A stretch of 64,000 nucleotides of DNA, from positions 14,161,501-14,225,500 of the forward strand of contig OX637401.1 in assembly GCA_951799425.1 (NCBI GenBank), written 5' to 3'. The notes below the pieces were generated by a model, which made no database searches, was not told where the DNA came from, and saw only the letters and a list, made by a program, of their open reading frames with translations. This document shows, in pieces, positions 27,368-37,639 of this stretch; the stretch's first letter is position 1; every line of letters starts with the position of its first letter. The stretch is from Ilex aquifolium (Eukaryota; Streptophyta; Magnoliopsida; Aquifoliales; Aquifoliaceae). Both the position numbers and the translations under genes were made by a program.

Positions 27368-28190
27368 TTAATTTTTTTTGAAAGTAACTGCAATTAGATT
27401 TCCAATGCACACACACACATATATGTATATGTGTATGCACTGCATATGAAAGTGTGCAATGCGGATTTGCAATGGGACCCACTGCAAATATGCATATGAA
27501 AACCCACAGTCTGTAATGCGGACTTGTAATGGGACCCACTGCAAATACGCATATGAAAACCCAGTACAAATACGCGTATGAAAGTCTATAATACGGACTT
27601 GCAGTGGGATCCACTGCAAATACATATATGAAAGTATACGGACTTGCAATGGGACCCACTACAAATATGTATATGAAAGTCTACAATACGGACTTGCAAT
27701 GAGATCCACTGCAAATACGCATATGAAAACCCAGTACAAATATGCGTATGAAAGTCTATAATACGGACTTGCAGTGGGATCCACTGCAAATACATATATG
27801 AAAATCTATAATAAGGACTTGCAGTGGGACCCACTACAAATACGTATATGAAAGTCTACAATACGGACTTGCAATGAGATCCACTGCAAATACGTCTGTG
27901 AAAGTCTACAATACAGACTTGCAATGGAACCGACTGTAAATTCGAATTGCATAGGTAGTGTTCCCATTGTAAATTATATTTGTAGTGGGACCCACTGTAA
28001 ATCTGCCACTACAAATATAATTTGTAATGGGACCACTACACATGCAATAAGGATTTCCAGTGGGTTTCATTGCAAGTCCGTATTGTAGACTTTCATATGC
28101 AATGCGGACTTGTAATGGGTTCCATTGCAGGCCTAATTGCAGTCACTTTCATATGCAATGATCTAATTGCAGTTACTTTCAAAAAAAAAT
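27368..28190. mobile_element. Foldback DNA element with an internal ~50-bp minisatellite
   Basis: The ends are inverted: TTTTTTTGAAAGTAACTGCA near 27372 on the plus strand, and the same sequence on the minus strand near 28190. Inside are about ten copies of a roughly 50-bp unit (TATGAAAGTCTACAATACGG, ACTTGCAATGGGACCCACTG, CAAATACG) at 27440-27950, some shortened to half-units. Inverted copies follow at 28040-28130. The overlapping open frames here come from repetition and are not genes. It is probably a non-autonomous DNA transposon; the superfamily is unclear because no clean target duplication was found. Confidence 0.65.
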
Positions 28191-28191
28191 T

Positions 28192-29530
28192 ATTGTTATT
28201 TTAATTTTAAGGGATAACTGAAATAGTAATAGAGACGAACTATTAATTTAGATGTCCTGAATTTGAATCTTAATTATTTCTTGGGTCAGATAGTGATAGA
28301 TTTATCATTAATGAATATTCTAATCACAGTATAAATGACTTATTTTTGACCAGACCCAACAACAAATTAGTCAAGGTATGCCCCGTTAAACCAAAAAAAA
28401 AACCCAGAAGTGACCACATTCTTTAATTACATATTTTTTACTTGTGCAACCTATAACTTTCTTATCACTTCAATTGTTTAGAATTTTTTATTGTATAAAA
28501 GCTTTCTATAAGTGACCTTGATATTTATAATTATGAATTTTATTTTTATTTTTTTAATTCAAAAGTGAAAATACTTGCAATTAACCTTCAATTGACTTTT
28601 ATTTTTCTGCAATAACTTGTCTGTATTTTTGTTTGACAATTGATTGTAATGTTTATTATGTGTAAACAATGTTTAAATTTTTTATTATGTTTAGTTTTTA
28701 GATTCTTGTTTAAGTGTCTTTACTATTCATTAAATTTAATGGATGATCAGTTGATAATTGATTAGATAGCTTTTTAGTTATACAATAATAATTAACCTCA
28801 CATTTTAACAATAGTGATGATTAGTCATCTTTATATACACATACAAAATATACATTTATTTTTAGCCCTTTTATTATGAATGGAATTCATGTATCAAATA
28901 TGATACGACAAATATAAATGTATTATTTTATTGTGATTGGTTAAGGAAAAAAAAACAGAGAATGTAATTAAAGTGTCAACCCTAAAGAAAACAAGCTGAG
29001 TTCCCCTTGATTTTATGTGTACATTTTTTTGACAATTTATAATATTTTAAATGTGAATGTACAATATTTTGTGTATAATGTGTACTATGTAACGATGCTA
29101 AGTGATAGCTGCCAAGCCCCTAATATTTTCTCATTTCCTCTTATCTTGTGTCGAAACTGAGATAAGGACTGGGATTGAGAGGTTGTGAGAGTCAAGTCTA
29201 ATCCACTCAAAAACATCATATTTTTTGCACGACTCCCAATATAAAACAATTCAACCAACATCATCTTTAATGTTAGACAACACAACTAAATCGTGAATTC
29301 AAGTGGAATCTATTATATTTAAATGGGTACCTTACTCATACATTAATGATAAGCATTTTTTGTCAAAAAGAAAATTAGAGAAAAAAAAAGTATTAAAGGG
29401 CATCTTGGTTTGTGACAATCATGGGAACTTTCCAGGAAGTGCAAAAGAAACTGAGAGGGTAAGCAAGACCATTACTTTTCTTGGTGCCGTAATTTGACCC
29501 ATATTTTACTAGAAGAGATTCCTAAGCTCA
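28192..29530. other. Intergenic AT-rich region
   Basis: Very AT-rich, with runs such as TTATTTTTATTTTTTTAATT near 28540. No coding frame or RNA gene was seen. The short open stretches at 29085-29500 show no recognisable protein. Confidence 0.5.
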
Positions 29531-29571
29531 AAAGTAGACATTTTAAATGAGTGGGAAACAGACATTTGGGT

Positions 29572-30085
29572 TAATTATATTGGAGGTCCTCAAAGTATAG
29601 AGTTTTTCTCATTTTGGTCCATAATATTTCAATTACATTATTTTGATCCATCAAGTATTGAATATGTTTCTACGTAATCCCTCAAGCAGATAGTGTCCAC
29701 ATTGTTAATAATTTTTTATTATAAATTTATTACGTGATACCTAAATATAGGTAAAAAATAATTTGGGTAACTCTTGACCAAATTTTTACTCAAATTTTGG
29801 TTAAAGAGCTATCCAAATTATACAGTTTTGATCATTAAATATCAAAATTTTGGTCAACAGCGACCCAAATTTTGGTCAAGAACTACCCAAATTATTTATT
29901 GTCCATATTTAGGTATTACGTGACAAGTTTATAATCAAAAACCGTTAGCAATTTAGATATTGTCTACTTAAGAGAACACATATAAACATATTCAATACTT
30001 CAGAGACCAAAATGATGCAATTGAAAAATTGGGGACCAAAATGAGACAAGTCTCATACTTTGGAGATCTCCAGTGCAATTAACTC
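29572..30085. mobile_element. Foldback MITE with ~240-bp inverted repeats
   Basis: The left arm begins GTTAATTATATTGGAGGTCC and the right arm, read on the minus strand, begins GTTAATTGCACTGGAGATC. The arms stay similar through CTCATTTTGGTCC, TATTGAATATGTTT, ACCTAAATAT and AATTTGGGTA to the centre near 29830. No ORF is present. It is a non-autonomous hairpin-forming DNA element; long arms and the absence of a gene suggest a Mutator-type MITE, by inference. Confidence 0.75.
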
Positions 30086-30151
30086 TAGACATTTTAAATG
30101 AGTGGGAAAGCAGACATTTTCCTTTAACCTTGGGAATATTAGCATTAAGAG

Positions 30152-30614
30152 TCCGTTTGGTTAGGAAGAAAAAAATGATGAAAATTGAAAACGATAGAAA
30201 GTAAAGTGAAAGAAAAGAAAATGATAGAAAATATATTTTCATGCATGTTTTTTAATAAAAAAATTTAAAAAAGTGACTCGAAACCTAATTCTAGGACAAT
30301 CACCAACACAAAAGTCTTTGGGCCAATCTATATGATTAATCAAATTCAAAGTAATTTTTTTTAAAATTAATAACTAATAAAATATTTTAAGAAAAATAAG
30401 GGCAAAATAGGAAATTAGTTATAGATCACAACTTTCTTACATTTTCTAGTGTTTTTTACAAGAAAAAAAAGTTGGTTATTTGTGATAAACTTCAAGCATG
30501 AAAGAAAATTATTTTTTCTATCATTTTTCTTTTCATGCTAATCAAACACATGAAAATTTTAAAAAATTTCTCTTTCTTACATTTTCTACCATTCTCCCGC
30601 TAACCAAACTAGCC
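30152..30614. mobile_element. Tourist-like MITE
   Basis: The left end GAGTCCGTTTGGTTAG and right end (minus strand) GGGCTAGTTTGGTTAGC form imperfect inverted repeats, flanked on both sides by TAA. Subterminal arms also match (GAAAATGATAGAAAATATATTT with AAAATTATTTTTTCTATCATTTT). TAA flanks and size suit a PIF/Harbinger-derived MITE. It has no coding capacity. Confidence 0.6.
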
Positions 30615-30949
30615 CTAATAGAATTTTAAATGAGTGAGAACGTAGACATTATGCTTTAGCCTTGGGAACATTTGCATTTGATTCTGGTCTGTGGAACTCT
30701 AGGTTGAGGGGTTACTTATCAGTATCTTTGTCGGAGTCCTATTTGTCAATTTACAATCTTTGAATTGAACATTTGTTTTAATTTATGTTTGTGAAGACAT
30801 AAAATTCCTCATTTCCGTTTGTTAAAATTCAACTCACTAGCCTTCACGTTGAAAGTTCAAACATGAGGACACTGCTACTTTGAGCAAATAATGTCAAATG
30901 TTAAATATGTACCTAATATTCTTTTTCACAATGAGATTATAGTGTATTG

Positions 30950-30955
<6 letters not shown>

Positions 30956-31024
<69 letters not shown>
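30956..31024. repeat. (TA)n microsatellite, left part
   Basis: An almost perfect TA run of about 68 bases directly abuts the 3' end of a Helitron at 31025. A matching run lies at 31914-31988 on the Helitron's other side. Confidence 0.9.
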
Positions 31025-31025
<1 letters not shown>

Positions 31026-31911
31026 TAGTTATTTCCCGTGCCTAAATGCACGAACTAATAAAAAAAATAGTCAACAATAAATATATTTATATTCACACCC
31101 AAAATCAAATTACAAAGATAGAAGAGAGAGAAAGAAATTTAAGCACCAATTGTAGTAAGGCCGAGCGGTGATAGTGGTGGGGGGCAATAGTGGTGGTGGT
31201 GGGAGATGGTGATGGTTGTGATGGGTGACGACTACCGGTTGTGATGGTGGCAGCCGTGAGTGGCAATGGTGATGGTGGTGGTGGTGGTAGGGGTGATGGT
31301 GGGATAATGACAGTGGTGGTAAGGTGGCTGCAACGGTGGTGGGGGGTGGGGCCCTGGGGGTAATGGGGATGGCGATAGTAGTGGTGGTGGTAGTGGTTGT
31401 TGTTATGGAAGAGGTGGTGGTGGAGTGGTAACGGTGGTGGTGGGGGTGACGTAATAGGGGTGGTGGTAGGGTGGCGGTAGCGGTGATGGTAGGGAGATGA
31501 GGTTGGTGATAGTGGTGATGGTGGTAGTGGGGCAATAGGTGTGGTGGTGGTTGTTATGGCAGAGGTGTGGTGGGGAAGCAGCGGCGACGGTGGTAGTGGT
31601 GGCGGTGGTGGGGTGGTAGGGGTGGGGGTGGTAGTGGTGGGGGTAGTAGTGGTGGTGGGATGACGGTGATGGTGGTGGGGCAGTTTCAAACACTACTTTT
31701 TTTTTTAAAGTACTTATGAGAAGTTATAAGTCTTTTAAGCACTTTTAAAAAGTCACTCTAAACATACTCTTAGAGGCCTATTTCTCCCATTAAATTTGGG
31801 GTGTTAATATTAACCGTTAGATTAATTTTAAAGTAAAATTTAAAGCGATATCAACCACGAAAAGCAAAAGTAATTTTGTTTATCTTTTAAGATTTGAATT
31901 GCATTGTACTT

Positions 31912-31913
<2 letters not shown>
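31025..31913 (-). mobile_element. Non-autonomous Helitron, CCA-rich family, copy 1
   Basis: The 3' end on the minus strand is a hairpin (CGTGC ... GCACG, 31052-31037) followed by GGAAATAACTAG and then host T, the Helitron signature. The 5' part (about 31913-31690) matches copies 2 and 3 through segments such as AAAAGATAAACAAAAT, TTAATATTAACAC and AGTAGTGTTTG. The interior (31139-31680) is a long degenerate CCA/CAC/ACC array on the element's sense strand, open in several frames, giving Pro/His/Thr-rich translations that I do not accept as genes. It sits within a (TA)n tract, fitting insertion between A and T. Confidence 0.75.

Positions 31914-31988
<75 letters not shown>
31914..31988. repeat. 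(TA)n microsatellite, right part
   Basis: A TA run of about 75 bases at the 5' side of the Helitron, the counterpart of 30956-31024. Confidence 0.9.
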
Positions 31989-31991
<3 letters not shown>

Positions 31992-32482
31992 AACATTAGA
32001 AGAGATAAGTATCCCATGATAATGGGTGCCTAGCTAAAGAGATAGGGAATGAAGATAAGGTAATGCTATCTATTATCTAATCAACAGAAGACTTTGAGTT
32101 GGAATGAAGATCTCTAGCATCTTTAATAAGATCTTTATCATCTTTAGCAGGATCTTCATCATTTTAGCAGCTTTGTTATTAGGCCCCCTCAAACTTGATC
32201 CAGGATCGGAGCAATGACCAAGTTTGGTCCAAAGTTCGAAGAATGATTGCTTGAGCAGCAGTTCGGTGAAGATATCGGCCAATTGCTTAGTAGAGGGAAC
32301 AAACCGAGTTTCAAGAGAACCAAGGCAACTTTTTCCTAAAGAAAGTGATAATCTAGCTCAATATGTTTTGAATGCCCATGAAACACTGGATTAATGGTCA
32401 TGTGTAATGCACTAAGGTTGTCACAATGCAAAAGCGGAGGTCAAGAAAGAGAGACATCATGGTCACAAAGTAGGAAAGTCAG

Positions 32483-34557
32483 TCATGTGAGTTCAGCGGT
32501 AGTTGATGCCATAGGCCGATACTCTACGGTACTGGACCTAGCAACAGTGGACTGCTTCTTCGCGCTCCAAGATATGCAGTTACTTCCTAGAAATATACAA
32601 AATCCCGTGGTAGAACGATGACTTAGTGGGCAACCTGCCCAATTTACATCTGAGAAGGCATACAAATCAGGAATGCTAGAGGCCAAAACTTGTAACCCGA
32701 AGTGCGCAGTCCCATGTATATATCGCAAAATTCTTTTGAAAAGTTTGTAATGAGCTATTGTTGGGGCGTAAAAAAACTGACAAATGAAATTGACACCATA
32801 AAAAATGTCAGGTCTAGTAAAAGTGAGATGTTTTAAGCCTCCCACAATGCTACAATAGTGAGTAGGATCAGGATATGGATTCGTGGAAGCAAACAATGAG
32901 TGACCTTTAGAAGGCGTAGGGGTTGATATTGGCTTGCAGGACCTCATCGAAGCACAACTCAACAAATCCATAGCATAGTGGGTTTGAGAAAGATAAAGAC
33001 CCGAAGCAATCTTATGAACCTCGATGCTAAGAAAATGGTGAAGAAAGCCCAAGTCTTTCATTGCAAACTCACTAGCTAACTGGGAAATAAGCCAGTTAAT
33101 CTGGGAGGGAGAATATCCAGTCACGATCATGTTGTCCACATAGAGGAGGAGAACAAGAATTCCAAACTGAGATTTACATATAAACAGACTTGGATCAGTA
33201 GTGCTACAGTAGAACCCGAGCGTGAGAAGAAAATCATTGTGCTGATCAAACCAAGCTCGGGGAGCTTGTTTGGGGCCATACAAGGCACGACTCAATTTAC
33301 ACACATGCGTTGGATAAGAAGGATCGAGATTAGCCGGAGGTTGTTTCATATAAACCAGTGTAGAAAGAGAGCCATGAAGAAACGCATTTTTGACGTTGAG
33401 TTTCCGGATCTCCCAACCTTTTACAACCGCAACTGTTAAGCCGAGGCGAATGCCGACAGGTTTGATCACTGGGGAAAAAGTTTCAGAAAAATCAACACTG
33501 TCCACTTGATTAAATCTCTTGGCGATAAGCCTAACTTTAAGGCGGTCAAGCGATCCATCGGTATTGAGCTTAACCTTGTACACCCATTTGCAGTCCACTA
33601 TATTCAAGGCTGGGCTAGATTCAACAAGAGTCCATGTGTGATTAGCAGCAAGGGCGGCCAATTTCTCATCCATGGCAACTCTCCAACCTGAATGACATTT
33701 AGCCATAGTGACAGAGTGAGGTTCAGTAGGTATAGTGGAATAAGCTACAAGTGTTATAAAATTCTGGTACTTCAGATTTGGCTTGTGAACACCATTCTTG
33801 GCCCAAGTGATCATGGAGTGCTGAGTTATTTGCTGTGAAGTAGCAAGTGGTGGCAACAAACTAGCAGAGGGCTCCAACAAAGAGACCCATATGAAGTAGT
33901 TGCTGAAACGATAGACAAAGATGGAGAAATGGCCGCTGGTGCACCAGAAGAAGCTCCAGTAGTGGGATTGGCAAGTGCAATTGAAGTTTGCTGAGTTATG
34001 GTCACCGTTGAAGAACTCGCTAGAGTAGCCGAAACTATGGCAACAGGAGGCGCTGCTGAAGCAAAATCCAAGGCTGTAAGGCTACCCATTGGAGGTGCAA
34101 ATGTAGGCAGAGGCAAAGAGGGCAACAAGGAGTTGTTGGAGGAGGAGTCGACTCAATTCGGAAATGTACAAAAATCCCCATCAACTGAAGGATTGTCATA
34201 AAGCGGAGTTGGCTGAGCAAAGGGCAAAATGGTTTCGTCAAAAACGGCATGGCATGAAATGTAAACTCGACTTGTGGGTGGATATAAATAGTTGTAGCCC
34301 TTATGTTTGGTGCTATAGGCAATAAAAACACACAGGAGGAATTTCGGCACCAATTTGTTATTTCAATACTCACCAAGATATGGAAAACATTTGGAGCCCA
34401 ACACACGTAATGGGGCATAATCTGGTTGTTTACCATATAGCCAAAAAAATGGAGAATCCATAGATAGATTGGGTGATGGTAATCGGTTGATGAGAAACAC
34501 CGCGGTAGAGAAGCAATCCACCCAAAACTGGGGTGGAAGGTGAGCAAGAAATATCAT
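32483..34557 (-). pseudogene. Copia 1 integrase tail, RT and RNase H (broken)
   Basis: 34557-34363 encodes the tail of the integrase core region (HLPPQFWVDCFSTAVFLINRLPSP) and then, with stops, KGYNYLYPPTSRVYISCHAVFDE. A low-complexity Ser/Thr/Pro linker leads to a 465-codon RT-RNase H frame (33880-32483). It shows KARLIAKRFNQ-like sequence, VKNAFLHG, LYGPKQAPRAWF and the active-site block LLYVDNMIVTG, where the family has Asp-Asp. RNase H retains AFSDVNWAGCPLSHRSTTG but has TVEYRP for the usual AEAEYRA. The RT should be dead despite the open frame. Confidence 0.8.
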
Positions 34558-34599
34558 AGTGAGGTCTAACCCATTTATGTTGCAAGTGCTTGGGGAATA

Positions 34600-35430
34600 T
34601 TATCTCAAGAATATGCATGATTAAATATGTTAAAGCATTTTAGAGCAGTGTGGTTGCGCTTATTCCAGATTTGGCACGTAGGGAGATCATCCTTTGGGTG
34701 GCTTTTGGAGGAATTCTGTTGACGACTGCTTGGTGGGTATAGGAAGGTGCGGCTGAATTTGATTTATGTCCAGATGGTTGGCTTTGAACAAAGCCACAAC
34801 CTTTGGAGGAAAAATCTGATGTTCCACCATGCTTTGTATATCCACCTTGTGTCCTTTTGGCTTTGTTGGATTGGTGGGTAGAACACTGGCCAAAGAAAGT
34901 CATTTGCTGCCCTTGCGGCACATTGAGATGATGGCGATCTGCATAACTCTCCAGCAGAGTGACGACATTGGAGTAGGATGGCACGAGAGGTCTAAGCATC
35001 ATGGTTGTAAAAATCTCATAGCACTTGCCGAGACCATTAAGAAGTCACCATGATTTTTTTGTGATCAGAGACAGGTTTGCCTCGAGACATTGAGGTGAGC
35101 TTACATGAGAGCAAGACTACGATCAGATGAAACTCGAGCAAAAGTGTGGACTGGAGCATTCCAGACCTCAACTGCAGTGTTGAGTCCGACAACAATGCCT
35201 AGAACTTCTTCAGAAAGAGTGGCAATGAACCATTCCTTAACCAAACGATCAGATTTTGGCCAATGAACAAATGTGGGGTTCGGTAAAGCATCAGATTCAC
35301 CAACTTGGAGACTCTGAGGTGGTGGGTTAATTTTACTGTTGATAAATCCATGAAGGTCATAGCTTTCAAGGATGTTGAGCATTTGTGTTTTTCATAAGAA
35401 GAAATTTGTGGAAGAGAGACGAAATGATAA
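34600..35430 (-). pseudogene. Copia 1 gag (broken)
   Basis: The UBN2-type gag begins in TNFFL, a stop in place of the expected Trp (near 35395), then KTQMLNILESYDLHGFI. PTFVHWPKSDRLVKEWFIATLSEEVLG follows. After a frame change come VVTLLESYADRHHLNVPQGQ and a degenerate zinc knuckle (CQIWNKRNHTALKC; Trp replaces the second Cys). The reading then jumps directly into the end of integrase at about 34570, with no protease. It is not functional. Confidence 0.75.
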
Positions 35431-35612
35431 AATTAGCGATATAAGGGCTCTGAAGTTTACATTGATATCCTTGAAGCTCCAAGAGACCAAAAGATAGAAT
35501 CTTTATCCTAGAAGATTGAATTTCTCTCACTCATCCCTGAACTGAGATCGTGAGTGCTGGGAAGGAGTTTGCTCTTGAGACAATTAAAACCCCCTTTTTT
35601 TGTGTGGAGCAT

Positions 35613-35974
35613 AGATTGTTAGATGGGCTGCATGGGCAGTTCAAGAACACTGGAAGGCTATGTTTCTGGGGTTAAGACAAGTTAGAACCTTTGAAACAAA
35701 TGGGCTCGCTTCAGTTCATATATTTTTGATGCCCGATCTTCCTGTAGCTAACTGGATTGGAAGTTACTTGGCACATTTAGCAAGAGATTCAGATGCTTTC
35801 AAGCTTTTTGTTCTTAGAGAAGAAGATGAATTGGTGGAAAGAACAACGAAGAAAGTTGTGGTTGCTAGACGTAGTTTTGATGGGATTGTGAAGTGTTTCC
35901 ATCCTACATTATTAGGTAGTGTGCTTCTGTACATAGAAGAAACTGTTTGCAGTTCTGCTTCCTTGGTTTTGTAG
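35613..35974 (+). pseudogene. Orphan terminal exon of an unrecognised host gene
   Basis: After an acceptor-like GGAGCATAG, an open frame reads IVRWAAWAVQEHWKAMFLGL and continues to ARDSDAFKLFVLREEDELVE, ending SASLVL with a stop at 35974. Base composition and residue pattern look like real coding sequence, and the following 35975-36250 resembles a 3' UTR. I do not recognise the protein. Nothing upstream continues it: the copia 1 element ends just before 35600. It is best read as the last exon of a host gene cut off by that insertion. Confidence 0.45.
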
Positions 35975-37201
35975 GGACTGTTGGGTCAACCATTGCAGAT
36001 AATATAGAGCTGATGAGGAAAATGGTGTATGTTTGGGTTGAGATCTGATTCTATTTTAGCTAGGCTTTCAGTGCTATGCAGTCAAATTCATTGAAGGTGG
36101 ACTTCGTGTTGTGTGTATAGTGATTAAGTTGACTGATTGGAAGTACAGGACTGTTCACATTCATTGTGTAATGAGCTTGAAGAGTTTGAACTCCTATAGT
36201 CTTGGGCTGCTAATGAAAAATGAAGTGCAAGCAGTATTCCATCAACCTTTTTAAATTCTTGACTCTTAGCAAAAAAACAACCCGAACAACATTGGATTGA
36301 TGTTGAAATTTTGGTGCGATTAAGTTGCAGTTTGTGAAAGGTTGGATATTCCCTTCCTCAAAATGTAGTCATATGAGTTAGTTTCTTGTTGGAAATGAAA
36401 TGATGTGATTATTTCCCAAAAAAATAGGTCCTTAAATCAGGTTTAGAGGTAAAATGTTTATCAGTTAGTACATTGTTTTGGCAAATGCTGGTTTCTTTAC
36501 ATGGATGGTCAATTAAGATTGAGCATGTTCTTCCATTGTGATGGATCAAGTACATAGAATATATTTTTATAATACTGTCTAAGACTCTAAGGTTAGGTTG
36601 ATTTTCATATTAGGCTTTTTCTTTTTTATTTTCTTGATAGTTGACACATTAAGGCAAATAGTTTTACAAATTGTCTTCATAAGACTCATTTGACACTTTG
36701 ATGTTAAGCCCCTGCTAGATGAAAATTGGAACACTTGTATCCACATTATTTAGATATGATTGTATGGACTCCCGCTAGGTTATTATTCCTTTGGAATTTG
36801 GAATGCCATTGTCATTCTTCTTAGCATGATTTCTTGTAATTACTATGCGATTCCATTATAAAGACTGCTGATTTGTCTGAATTATAGAAGGGTTATAATT
36901 AGTCTCTTTTTTGTTTGTGTAAACTATATACTAGTTTTTTTATCCTTTTTTGTAATGATTTTTTATGTATAAAATATGATATATTTAATGTAATTTTATT
37001 AATTTAAAATAATTGATCAGAAAAAAAAGACTAAGACTTGTAGTTAAACTATCCACCCAGAAAAAATTGTTGGCCCTACCCCTACCCCAGCCGACGAGTT
37101 GGAAGAGGAGTCTAGAGAAGCTTTTCTTCATAATGTTTGATATTTTTATGTTCGTATCTTATTGTTTTCAATTTCAAGAAGGGCAAAATAGGGATGACAT
37201 T
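35975..37201. other. Non-coding region between the orphan exon and copia 2
   Basis: The first part is 3' UTR-like; the rest is AT-rich with no credible frame. The last bases before 37202 (CATT) form one side of the copia 2 target duplication. Confidence 0.5.
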
Positions 37202-37618
37202 TTGTTGTGAACCAAAACCACAAGCAAAATAATAACACAACGAAATAGAAAAATAGAACACAAAGATTTACGTGGTTCGGCTCAACAAGCAAGTCTACGT
37301 CCACAAACGAAACACATCGGCAAGATTTCACTATTGAATGTTGGAGATTACAAAGTTCTCAAATCAAAAGGCAAGAGAACATCCACCCGCTCTATTCCAA
37401 TATTACAATAATTATTGGAAAGACACAAATACAGCAAACCAAAATCCCTATATTTATAGGCTAGAAAACTCCTTTTAAGGTAAGGAGTTTAAATCCATGT
37501 AGGGCTAGAACTCTTCAATACATTCACAATTAAATAATGAAACAATCTTCTATTTGAAAACAAATATTCTTGAGTCTCCAAATCCAATTGAGACTTGGAA
37601 TACAAGTCATAAATAACA
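37202..37618 (-). repeat. Copia 2 3' LTR
   Basis: 417-bp LTR, TG...CA. On the minus strand it follows the polypurine tract directly. TATAAATA-like sequence (CCTATATTTATAGG) near 37450 on the plus strand probably marks the promoter. Confidence 0.92.
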
Positions 37619-37631
37619 AATCTCCACCTTG
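37619..37631 (-). other. Copia 2 polypurine tract
   Basis: The minus strand reads CAAGGTGGAGATT immediately before the 3' LTR start TGTTATTT, the typical plus-strand primer of copia elements. Confidence 0.8.
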
Positions 37632-37639
37632 ACTTGTAT

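Larger units (their letters stand above)
29534..30680. repeat. Three copies of an AGACATTTTAAATGAGTGGG unit
   Basis: A unit of 33 to 65 bp occurs at 29534-29567, 30085-30150 and (more divergent) 30624-30680. Copies 1 and 2 flank the foldback MITE exactly. Copies 2 and 3, which also share the AACCTTGGGAA segment, flank the MITE at 30152-30614. This suggests an ancestral tandem repeat split by two insertions. Confidence 0.6.
31990..35590 (-). mobile_element. Decayed Ty1/copia element 1 (Ale/Retrofit-like)
   Basis: On the minus strand: a degenerate primer site (TTCAGAGCCC, near 35460-35450), gag (35430-34640), the C-terminal integrase extension (34557-34150), and RT-RNase H (33880-32483). After that come a G-rich polypurine-like run (TTGAGGGGGCC, near 32180) and a presumed truncated 3' LTR (to about 31990) with a 21-bp repeat of the GATGATGAAGATCCTGCTAAA type. 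No matching pair of LTRs was found. The (TA)n tract seems to cut the 3' LTR. Protease and the integrase core are missing. Confidence 0.72.

Noticed and set aside
27312..27834. Overlapping frames rich in YLQWVPLQVRI-like repeats
   Set aside because: Products of the 50-bp minisatellite read in three frames; the repeat explains them.
31139..31680. CRISPR-like or clustered short repeats
   Set aside because: Units are degenerate trinucleotides without spacers; the window is plant nuclear DNA.
31105..31693. Long Pro/His/Thr-rich frames on the minus strand
   Set aside because: They follow from a CCA/CAC/ACC array that has almost no stop codons in any frame; overlapping frames are all open.
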